Assembly (NCBI GenBank): GCA_030562195.1
Contig: CM060201.1
Location: forward strand, 29,184,067 to 29,248,066
Source: Nipponacmea schrenckii
Lineage: Eukaryota > Mollusca > Gastropoda > Lottiidae
Direction: 5' to 3'
Length of the DNA: 64,000 nt
Part shown: positions 37,765 to 47,800 of the stretch, in pieces
How the letters are laid out: each line of letters starts with the position of its first letter
How positions within the stretch are numbered: position 1 is the first letter of the stretch
Program-made: the position numbers and the translations under genes
The notes under the pieces: generated by a model
Database searches by the model: none
Seen by the model: the letters and a program-made list of their open reading frames with translations, nothing else
Told to the model about the DNA's origin: nothing

Positions 37765-40700
37765 TTACATATGAGATATCTTCATTAGTTTCCTACTTTT
37801 TGTTTTTTTCTTTCCACGGGACCTATTAAATTCCCTTACACAGTGATGTATTCGTACTCTAGAAAATAATGAAAATATGAAATCCTGCGCATTTAAACAT
37901 GATGATGAGCATACAATTTCATCAGAAATGTTCTCTTTTAAAATAGTAATAATTTCTTTACAAACATTTTGCAACTTATTAATTCCTGGAAATTTATCTC
38001 TGAATACTGATTCCATTTTCATAACAAAAGAAAACAACATGTAACTGGGATGAATAAGACCAGATGTACTACTATATTTTTTAGATTTAATAAAAGTATA
38101 AATCGGATCATCCAAAATATTGTCTTTTGCTGTCCACAACTTTATACAGGAAGAGCAATCAAAATTAGAAAAAGCTCTATGTGCAAGATAACCAGCAATG
38201 TAGGCAGTCACATTTTCTTCAGGCTGTTCAAGCAAAGGATCCAGAATAAAATCTGAGAAATCATCAACAGCTTGTATAGGCAAACAGGCTTCTGTATTTG
38301 TAACTAGATCCAGGCAAGAATGACTGGAAGATATCACTTCATCCTTTGGTCTTGTGGTAGTGCTCTTAGCCTTGAAAACATTAAAAAAATAAATTTAAAT
38401 GAAAAATATATTCACAATTTGATCAATTAACACTGTACACATAAATATTCAATATGTAAAAAATACTGGATACAGAACTCGATAGCCACAGATTTTCTTT
38501 TGTGTTTTGAGATTCTAAATTCAATGTGGATAGGCAGAATCATTGTTTTATACAATTACAAATAGTAGCTTTTTTCATAAATTCAGTGAGTAATAGAAAA
38601 AAAATAATTTACCTGGTATAATTTACTAAGTTTCAGTAGAAGATGACCATCCTCGCTTTCACAATTTGAATTTTGTCCAATGATTATCAAATGATCCAAG
38701 AGTGCCTGTCTATAGGTAAGACGAAACTGGTGGGAATCAGGATTATCCCTAAAGCCACCCTTTCCACGTATTGAACCAAAAAAGTGTTCCAGGCAATCTT
38801 GATTTATCCGTCTAGTCATCAAAAAGTTAAGTTTTTTATGGATATTTGAATCTTGCCATAAAAGTATAAGGGCATTAATGTTCAACTTCCACCCTTCAAC
38901 ACAGGGAAGCGATTCCTTCTTACTGGTTAGACCCTTAATCCATTCCTTCATATCTATCAGAAAACTTAGGTGTGGTGAACCATCCTTTAAAGCACATTTT
39001 AATGGTTTAACTGATTGGAGGCCATTACTATTAAAACAATCGAACAGCTTATCAAATTTATCAATGAAATCTGCAGTTTCTCGAGCTTCTGCTGGTAGAT
39101 AGTTAAAATCTGCTAATGTTGATATACCTGCTGCCACAGAATGACTCAATACCTTAAAAAAAAAACATAAAATAATAAAAGGAAGGAAGGAACAAAAGAT
39201 TTAAATTTCTAATCAAAAGGAAATATTTAAATGTATATCATCTATTAATTATTATGCCTAGACACAAAAAAGACGCTCATTTTTAGAAATCTATAATGAA
39301 AATTTTTGAAGCTCAAAATATTATGAAACAAAGTAATATTGTAATAAGACTTACCAATCTTTTCAAACAACAAAACATTAATTATCAACTGCAACTTTCT
39401 AAAAGATTCTGTACAAACAAAATAACAAAGCAATCAAAATAAATAATCAAACAAATAATATATAAATTTGTCAAATAACAAAAAAGTAAAATTCAAACCA
39501 GAAATCAGTAAATAACAATTCATGCTAAACACGATAAGACTCTAAATTTATAAATACTGAAAAAGCGCACCTGTGAAGCAAGAGAGACATTCATAGTAGA
39601 GAATGCAGGAATATTTATATGTTTCTCTGTCAATCTAGGCACCATTCGAATTGGTCTGGCTACATCAAGCTGGTAGAGCTTTTCAATATATTTCCAACTG
39701 AAAGAATTACTGCCATGTGTGAATCCATGTTTCCTAAGATTATTTCTTATGTTTTTCAATAGATGTGGTGTGTCAAAGAAAAAATACACTTTAATATCGT
39801 CAACTGCTCTGTTGTTTGAACCCTGGTCACATACAAATATGATGGGTTCCAAACCTGTATTTCTCACCAGTATGACAGCTTCCAAAATTTTTGACAACAA
39901 AACTTTATAGTTCATAACACCAGCTGTGGAGAAATAACCTATAGACTGCTTCCATTTACCAGTGACTCCTCGTATCATAAACACACTTGAATGGTTGATA
40001 GATTCTTTCTCAAGATCTATGCAGGTGTCGCAATCAAACTTTTGTATTCCTTCTATTAAGTCTAGGCTTCTATTATAAGAAAGATTTGCCTTAAGAGCAA
40101 TTTCATCATAGAGCTTTTAAGACTGGTGGATGAAAACCTTCTTCAATGTTAATGTCACTGACTATTTTATTTAACCTACGAATACAAGGAAGCTTAAATA
40201 TTTTTTTAACGAACTTATAAGCCTTTGCACTTATTCCTTTCAACTGTAATGCAAATGACTTAACCTCATCTGACCATCTCATGCCCTTTTCTTTAACAAC
40301 TTTCATTTGGTCACTCACAAGTTTAAATGCTACTGGTGATAAATGTTTCCTTAATTCGCTTAAAATAGACTGTCTGGATGGAAAAATTCTACTGTGTGTT
40401 GTCACTACCCTGCGCCTGCGCAAATTCTTGATTTCTCTTTGTAGGTTTTTAATTTTCTGATTCAAATATTTCACTGTATCAGTTGTTTCGCTGGTCATTG
40501 TCCACATATCTTTAGTTATAGGCTTAATGATATCCTCATTTTCTGGAAAGTAAAAAAAATGATCCAAATTTATCAAATTTGCATCTATATTGTATTATCA
40601 TACATGGATCATATTATTCAAGTTCAAACTTCTGGTAGCCATTCAAATTCAAATATTTCCCTTAATTGGCCCGTCATAAACGATTTTCTGTTTTTCAATG

Positions 40701-41796
40701 TCATGTTTTGTGGGTAGCAAACCATTAATTAAACGCTTTTAATGCACTGTCGGTTGTCATCAGTCTCCATTTCGGCTATTAATTATTCAATAATTGGCAA
40801 GAAAGAAATCACTTTTAAATTTTCTATTTATGACGAAAAATGTTTAGATCGTGAATTGTGCACGACCTTTCGATTCTTATGTCTTTTCTGACCTAATTAG
40901 GCCTATTAGTATATGTTACCTGATTCAACATTTGTTGGGATTTCTCTCAGTAAAAGGCGTCGAGATGATTTCAAAATTTTTGGTGGATTTGGAGCATTCA
41001 ATATTGTTGGAATAGCTGTTGGCTTTAAACTACTAGTTCTGAAAAAAAAAGAAATTTAAAAGAACTGACATCTTCCGATGCTATATTTCTTAATTATCAA
41101 GTAAAAATTAAGGGGAATTTCCTTTCTCATAAAGAATTCTGATCACAGTGTTAAAATTACCCGTAGGTGAAAAACTGGTCATTAATCAATTCTTACCTAT
41201 CTTTTGGATTCATGAATTGGTTTTCCTCAAAATGTTCGGAGCAAAGGCGTGCATGTTTCAAATTCTCTGGTTTGAAATTTAACATGTCTTTTCTCCTTAT
41301 GTTAATAATCCATCTGTCACATCTGAATAAACAATTTGAAAAAAAGGTAATAAGGCCTAGGCCTTTACAGATTCGGAAATTTCTAGAATCGGAGTGTGGT
41401 GTAGAAAAGGAAATGATTGCAGATTTACGTCCTTCTCTTCTGTATCTTATGAGCTAATGAAGACGGGCAATGCCATGCAGTGCGAAATAAGGGGAATTTG
41501 GCCAGGACAGTGGCATTAGTCTGCTCTTTATCCATTTCCAATGGATCTTAAACGTGCACTGCCTGTAGGTCGTGTAGTAAGGCCTACTAGTAGTTGGTTT
41601 GTCCGATCCTCAACATTTTTTCAGCCACTTAACTCTCTGTATCTTAACCTCAAACTTACCTCTCTTTTTCTTTTGGAAAAGAAAAGTAACGAATCCCATC
41701 GGTGGTACCCGTGTAATTATAACAACCCCATGCTCTGCACTGCGTACCGGTTTTTCCCGAAGGATATCTGCTTTCTAATTTCCTCTTATCCGCCAT
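37765..41796 (-). pseudogene. THAP9/P-element-like transposase, intron-containing, frameshifted
   Basis: Exons on the minus strand: 41,796-41,660; 41,322-41,197; 41,038-40,920; 40,542-39,571; 39,152-38,613; 38,370-37,765. All have GT-AG borders and, apart from the break, compatible phases. The N-terminus is a THAP zinc finger split over the first exons: C-x4-C (CRAWGC), FPKEKERCDRW, LCSEHF and the LKPTAIPTI block. A basic coiled coil follows (VKYLNQKIKNLQREIKNL). The RNase-H-like core shows YDEIALK, CDQGSNN, FFFDTPHLLKNIRNNL and RRINQDCLEHFFGSIRGKGG, so the three acidic catalytic positions appear present. At 40,106 the frame hits TGA right after GFHPPVLKAL; similarity resumes one frame over at YDEIALKANL. 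The roughly 10-20 residues usual between these blocks are missing, suggesting a small out-of-frame deletion. The gene is therefore probably dead, unless the break is a sequencing error. Confidence 0.85.
41430..41590 (+). repeat. Interspersed repeat nested in a transposase intron
   Basis: The copy of the GCTAATGAAGAC family (GAGCTAATGAAGACGGGCAA, TGCCATGCAGTGCG, GGGGAATTTGGCCAGGACAG, TTAGTCTGCTCTTTATCCAT, GGATCTTAAACGTGCACTGC) sits in the first intron of the transposase (between 41,322 and 41,660). It therefore inserted into the P-like element, or was carried along by it. Confidence 0.7.
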
Positions 41797-41863
41797 ATTG
41801 TTTATAACTACCACACAGATCCCAGAGTGCATTGCGAAAAGAAAGCGGCCAATGGGTTGTAAG

Positions 41864-41896
41864 GGAAGATTCCACTCTGTTCATTTTTACTCTGTG
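41864..41896 (-). repeat. Right subterminal inverted repeat of the P-like element
   Basis: Reverse complement partner of 36,519-36,550. It lies about 70 bases upstream of the transposase ATG (41,796), so it overlaps the likely promoter region. In P-type elements such placement allows the transposase to affect its own transcription; that is inference. Confidence 0.78.
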
Positions 41897-42505
41897 GCTT
41901 GAAACTAATTATTTAGGTCAAATCAATTACTATTGACAAGTTATTTATAAAATAGTTTTCACTTTTCACCTACTAGTTATAGACCGGAAGTTACGTAATT
42001 ACGTCATTTGAGGCTAAACCGGAAGTGGAATTTTTATTTTCACATTTTTTCAAAAATTATAAACATATCGCCTATCAACTGGTAAAGTTTCAAAATTTTA
42101 CCATTTATATTAAAGGAGAAATCACGGTCTGAAATTTTTGCCGATGACCCTTGAATATTGAATTGCAAACCGTGGGTAAAATATTTAACCTAATTGCATA
42201 AAACCTATAATTGTTAGTTGACAAATACATTGAAGTTTTCAAATCTGAAAATCCGGTCAAAATCGAACTGAAAATAAACTTGCTAAAGCAAAAAAACCTG
42301 AACTTCCGGTTCTCACTTCCTGTCAGAGATAGAACTTCCGGTTTTGTTTTATTTGATAATAGAAATCATTCTAAGATCAACTGTAGATTTAGAATTTCTG
42401 CACCTTTTACCAGTTTGTCTGCAAACTCATCCAAGAATTACAAAAAAAAAAAAAAAAAATAAAAAATAAAATAATCCGAACGATTACAATACGTTTTCGC
42501 CAAAG
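41897..42505. other. Right end of the P-like element, non-coding
   Basis: Contains repeated CCGGAAGT/ACTTCCGG motifs in both orientations (41,990-42,340) and a poly-A run with AAT repeats at 42,440-42,470. No gene is seen. Confidence 0.5.
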
Positions 42506-42516
42506 TCGAAATACGT

Positions 42517-43394
42517 AATTATCTTCTATTTGCCTCTGGATTGCCGCCTTTTAACAGTTATGGATAGTACAGTGAATCCTATCCTGCTCACCACCTTTAT
42601 TGAAAAAAACTACCTTTAATATACAACCACTATTTCCCCTTTGCCAGTTTTCAATATGGTTTATGACTGATTACTGACCACTTTCATTATGCAACCATTG
42701 CCCATGTATTTTCACTTCTGTACAATCAATTAAGCAGCCAAAACAGTTCTCATCTTCATTTGATCCCACTCTTACTGTAATGGTTTACCAACATGGCATT
42801 TCTTTTGGAGTTAGAGTACCGGTAGTATTGTTGTTTGGAGTTGATGATGCGTTTAAAATCAGTAATTATTTTTACATTGGTGGACACAAAGTGACTAAAA
42901 ACAAATCATTTCAATAAAAAGCATATTGCGCATCTGCGATCTACCTCAATTCATTTGATTTTAAAATTTCAGCTTCTGCTAGAAGCCAACCAACTAACCA
43001 AAACTCTATGCACAAGTGGATTAAATCAGCTTTTTTAAGATTTTTTAAATGAATAAGAGCTTAACATAAAAGAAATTAAAGACTTGAAAAATATAGTACT
43101 GTTATAGTATTTATGTGTTTGTATGTTTCTATATGACAATCATTCTGGACTCTAACAGAGTTATTCCCCATTAGTAAGATACATACTGTAAGTTTGAGAT
43201 AGTGACTAAATTTATAAGGTTTTTGATTAGAATCTACAATTTGTATTACATGAAAATACAAATGCTATACTTGTGTTACATTTGTGCAGTTACAAAATAT
43301 AAATATGATTCCAAGTATCTAAATGGCTGCCGAGATGAGGTGTGCTTGGCAGAATCAGAGATATCATTTTAACCATCTTATTTTTCTTTTTCAG
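42517..43394 (+). other. Intron directly before the copy A NPLY exon
   Basis: Matches about 49,160-50,457 of copy B except for two blocks: copy B has an extra tRNA-like segment near 49,480-49,560 and about 390 different bases at 50,008-50,400, where copy A has only about 35 bases (43,316-43,350). The intron ends TTTTTCTTTTTCAG. Confidence 0.5.
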
Positions 43395-44274
43395 GTGAAA
43401 AATTCTGAACAACAAAATGGATTAAATCCTGATCCTTTCAACGGACATCAATTTGACGATTTACCATCAAATTCTAACCCATTGTACGAAATGTCGTCTG
43501 ATAACACCAATCCCTTGTATGAGTTTGACAACACTGAGAGTGAATTTGCCAATGAAATATTAAGTGCTGTAGAATCCAATCAAAAAGTTTCGCAATCAAA
43601 TTCATCGAATCCCTTATATGATTTATCAAATGCTGATGATATAGATGATGAACAGTTATTTCCACCGTCTCCTCCAAAAGCCTCTGAGAATAGCAATCCT
43701 TTGTATGATATGAACAACTCTGCTGACCCAGAATACAATGACAATTTAAACCAAGATGGCAGCTATGACCAAGATATCATTCAAAGTGAAACTAGCTATG
43801 ACTATTCCAACAACAGTGGACCATTAGATGATTCTGCTCAAGAATCAGACCAATTTCAAGACATCAGAAATTCTGGAGGTAATTGGGAAACATCAGAAAC
43901 ATTGACATCATCTAGTACTGGACCAGATGGTGAAAACTATCACAGAAACAGTAATTACTAGAACCAGCAAATCAAGGAGTAGGAGTCCTGAAGTGGTTGA
44001 AACTGTGACTGAAGTTCGTAAGTCACGAAGTCAGAGTCCAGATATTGTTGAATCTGTGACTGAAGTTCGCAAGTCACAAAGTCGTAGCCCAGAAGTTGTT
44101 GAAACCGTGACCGAGGTGCGTAAGTCACGAAGTTACAGTCCAGAAGCTGTAGAAACAGTGTCACAAGTTAGGAGTAGCAGTCCAGTGATGGAAGATGACA
44201 GTTTTACTCAACAGGAGGTACATCAAGAGTACACTGAACCAGATCCAGAACCAAATCATCACATTGAAGAAATG
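43395..44274 (+). pseudogene. NPLY/SRSP-repeat exon, copy A, frameshifted
   Basis: 880-base exon with acceptor TTTTTCAG at 43,394 and donor ATG|GTGAGT at 44,275, homologous to the 879-base exon at 50,458. It starts in phase 0 with VKNSEQQNGLNPDPF and codes for the four NPLY motifs. At 43,933-43,936 it has AAAA where copy B has AAA. The extra base shifts the frame and gives a stop at 43,959-43,961 (DGENYHRNSNY). The downstream SRSP repeats are intact only in the other frame. Other differences from copy B are four silent and two replacement changes (Q/R, D/E). If spliced in, this exon would truncate the protein. Its splice sites are intact, so it may be a null allele, a poison exon or an assembly error. 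Confidence 0.8.
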
Positions 44275-44689
44275 GTGAGTAGAGTTGTAATTAACTTAAT
44301 TCACTGCCTAGAGCATGATATCAGCGTTTGCGTCTTTCTAAAATTTCTTTCAGATTTAGCCCTGTTCAAGAATAATGGACTCACTTTCTTTCTCAAGTCT
44401 GTCCGTCTGCCAACCAAGAGGGAGATAACTATGTCAGTGTCTTTTATCATTTCTCCTTTGAACTGTAAAAGTCACGTATTTTATTTGAAACATGCAAATT
44501 GTTGCACACTGTGACAACATGGCCGACAAATTTACAATGTTTAAAATCAATGTTTATTTTGGAGAAAACCTTTTCTACATACTTCTCTTGACCATCGTTT
44601 GACTCAAAAATATTCCTTCCAAATTTACGTTTGTTTTGACTTCAATCGAAACAGATCAATGCAGTAAAGTAGAAATAGAGTCTCTACTG
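44275..44689 (+). other. Intron after copy A exon and duplication junction
   Basis: Matches 51,337-51,748 of copy B closely, then breaks at about 44,686. The next bases (GAGAAACTATGTATTGC) belong to the 28-bp minisatellite family, marking the A/B junction. No microhomology longer than a few bases is evident. Confidence 0.7.
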
Positions 44690-44845
44690 GAGAAACTATG
44701 TATTGCTTACTTGGTATGAAACTATGTAATGCTCTAAACTTTGTATGAAACTATGTATGTCTGACATCATATGAAACTATGTATTGTTCTGACTTGTATG
44801 AAACTATGTTATGATCTGACTTCATATGAAACTGGTCCTACTTTG

Positions 44846-47800
44846 AAATAACACAATAAATATAGTGAATAGTCATTTTTTATCTCTTCCTCAACTTAAG
44901 ACTGATTTTTAAAAAAGCCTGTGATATTTCAACAAAGCCTTTAAGTAACATTTAAAACAATAACTTAAAATATGCTTTGAAGGCTTAGTTGAAATAATAT
45001 TTATCAAAATTCAATTTATTCAGTCGTAGAGATTCTAAATGGTTAAGAACTATTGTCATGTTTGCTGTTTCCATGAAAGAACGTTGTTGTAGCTGCGTAT
45101 GGCTGTGACTTGCCTGGTTAGAAAACATTATTTCCTTTAAGTCATTAAATTATATAGCAGTACAGTTAATATATGTATCCTGTATTAAAGCAGTAAGTTC
45201 CTGTTAACTGGAAGTTGTTATAAAGGAATGTCATATAATGAGGAAGGAGTAGGTAAAATATGATTGATTATTGTTAATTATGCTTAATTAGTGGACTGGA
45301 TAATTAGTTCTTTCGGCCTTAGTATATTTACACTATTCATTTCTTATTTATTTATTGTGTAATGCTTTCACAATTTAAAATAAGAATCAATTTAATCTTA
45401 TTAAGTTAAGCTAGTAGCAAATGTAGAGTCATGTCCAAACCACACACAGTTCAGATACTCCTTAGAGGCCATTGTAATACAAATAACTGAAATGACTTAT
45501 TCATTGTTAAATAGTGTCCACTCAAATTTGGGCCTAGAATTTTTCCAGGAAATCTCAGCCAATCCAATCAATTGTTATAGACACTTTGTTTTATTTCCAT
45601 GCCTACAAAAAGAAATTTAGTGCGCTTAGCTTAGTATGGTAATTAAGACAATGTCGAAAACCAAATACAGGAAATGATTCAAAATAATACATTTACAGTT
45701 TTGGTGAATTTTTATCAATGTATTCTGTATATGAAACAACAAGTCATATTAAACAGTCCATTGACATCTTTATCTGATAAAAATATGCATGAATTCTTAC
45801 TAATTTGAAATCCTAAATTCTGCTGTACATAATACAGTAACTGAAAGAAACTTCTATGTTGTTTATGTCATCATGTTATAAGATGTTTGTGAATAGAGCA
45901 ACATGTCCTTGTAAATAAAAGGTACAAACAAACACAACACATTTCCTAAATTCATGTCAGATCACACAGTGGAAGTTAGAATTCAAATAAATGAATAAGG
46001 TGAAATGACATCATGGATGGAAGGAAATATTAAATGCTAGCTTTATATTCTCATTTGTTGGACAGTCAGAGAATGCTGAAAAGTGTCTGCTTACTAAGGG
46101 TAATGCATTGTAGGACTGTAGGGGTGAGGTGAACCTTTGGGTGGCCAAATGTCTTAAAATTCCGGAGCAGGATTCAACTAGTGTAAACCATTTTCTACCT
46201 GTTTCAGAGAATGACACTTCAGAGCTGACTCATCTTGTCAAATTATAAGTGTACTTGTATAAAACATTGTTCACCAGACAGAAATGCACTTTCACAGAGA
46301 CTGGTTCATTCTCTTGTTAAGCTGTCAATGTAACTGCACAACGTACAATGCAACTTGTCATATCGCTTCTTAACAGACGTCGCTCCAGTAGGTCACATGA
46401 ATATTAATTTTGAATATTTGGCTGCCCATATGTATCAAATCCAGAATGATGTATAGTCTGATTTTTGGCAGTATTTATATCAATATTCAACTGGTCTTAA
46501 ATCGTGAAGGAATATACAGTTGGTGATTAAGAAAATTGGTTTGCTGGTCACTGAAAGAATGGTGTGGCTGTTAATAAAAGTTTGACTGTAGTTTTAGTGA
46601 CTACATGTATTCAAGCACGGTTAAATAATCCTTGTAGATAAAAAGCTTTAGGTTGACTCACATTGTCTTATAGCCCTGAAACAAAATATATTTAATTAAG
46701 GTAAATAATTCAGATTTTAAAGGATTCAAAACCTCTGGATATATAATGTAGACACTTACAGCGTCTGTGAGTACCATTTTACGAGAATGTTGCAAATAGA
46801 AACAGTAGTAGTGTTCCTGACTCATATGTTAAAGAAAGGCTTGAATATGTCTTTCTCTGGGACTTGTACTAACCCCAGCTTGGATTATTGTCTGCTAAGA
46901 GTTGAGCTACGAAAACTGTGGATTCCTGTGCCAGTGCTTTTAAGAGTCACTTGCTAATTCCTGTTCTTGCCAGTGCCAGGTTAAATGGTGTTATGGCAGT
47001 GGAATATCAAACGGTAGCGAGTTGGATTGTTGTCTGCTAGGCCAAGCATCGGTTTTCATTTCCTCGATCTCGTTCGGATGCCAGTCCAAGGACTACTTCC
47101 GCAGTTTAGTCCATTGTCAGCTTTCACCCCCTAATACCTAGCTTCATTCTAGTAAAGAATAACTGATTTGTCTGATTGGCCATTATATATATGTATACTG
47201 ATAAATATAACAGAAAACAGTTTATTTTGTAATGATTTATTCTACATCCAACACAGGCTAGGCTATGTTAACTTAAAGAAAACAATAGGTCAGAATTGTA
47301 GTGAAGGTCATATTGACATTTTCTTTATTAAAAAGAGGTTTATTTTCTCACAGCGTAATTGACTTTTGCTGGAAATTCAAAACTTTTCGTCTTTATTTCA
47401 AGAAATCAATGGCAGAAAAAAATGTAAATTAGCAGTTTAACACATGGTACACTTGTTTTTCTGCAGATAAATTTTCAGCCCGTCTGCCAGTGTTGATTAA
47501 AATCAGTGATTTATTGCTCTCAGATCAAGTAAATCTCATTTTTTATTGTAAAGAAATACTGTCTGAATGTTTTACACTGGACACCATATATTTGTGTATT
47601 CATTGAACAGTTGATGTTAGGCTAATGGATTTATCAGTTAGCATGTGTTATCCGAAGCGGAATATATAATGTTTAATAGCTGAATTCATAAAAGATAAAT
47701 AACAAATATAACCTTAGATAACTTATGTAGGTCATTGACTAAAAGAGTTGGCTACAATGGTTCCTGAATTATCAATGTATATTTTAAAGACTCTCAACAG

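Larger units (their letters stand above)
36004..42516. mobile_element. P-element/THAP9-like DNA transposon, 6.5 kb
   Basis: Present in copy A and absent from copy B. Both ends carry ACGTATTTCGA in inverted orientation (36,004-36,014 and 42,506-42,516). The flanking octamers are AATTATGA (35,996-36,003) and AATTATCT (42,517-42,524), six of eight identical, which fits the 8-base target duplication of P elements after decay. Longer, diverged subterminal inverted repeats lie inside (36,519-36,550 against 41,864-41,896). The element codes on the minus strand for an intron-containing THAP/P-type transposase with one frameshift (37,765-41,796). It also holds a long hairpin (37,509-37,732), a direct repeat at its left end and a nested interspersed repeat. 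Copy B's junction (ACAATGTAAATTATCTTC) lacks about 16 bases of the reconstructed empty site. Confidence 0.85.
30510..44686 (+). repeat. Large direct duplication, copy A (interrupted by two transposons)
   Basis: Sequence from the edge of the 28-bp minisatellite through the NPLY exon and about 410 bases of following intron recurs in the same order at 44,690-51,748. Without its two transposons copy A is about 6.6 kb. The exon differs from copy B at six substitutions and one inserted base in 880. Introns differ by scattered substitutions and short indels (for example 33,925 against 47,055). Copy A alone holds the transposons at 30,779-31,821 and 36,004-42,516. The left limit is uncertain because it lies in a tandem array. 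Confidence 0.93.

Noticed and set aside
38050..41807. Plus-strand frames over 38-42 kb (for example 38,878, 39,719, 41,167, 41,541)
   Set aside because: They are antisense to the transposase exons, which have clear THAP and catalytic motifs on the minus strand.
35980..42516. A simple 2-base (AA) target duplication for the 6.5-kb insertion, from direct comparison with copy B
   Set aside because: Inverted ends start 24 bases further in, at 36,004, and are flanked by similar octamers. A separate small deletion in copy B better explains the mismatch.
43927..44514. Separate 195-codon gene starting MVKTITETVITR
   Set aside because: It is the out-of-frame tail of the frameshifted copy A exon plus intron, not an independent gene.
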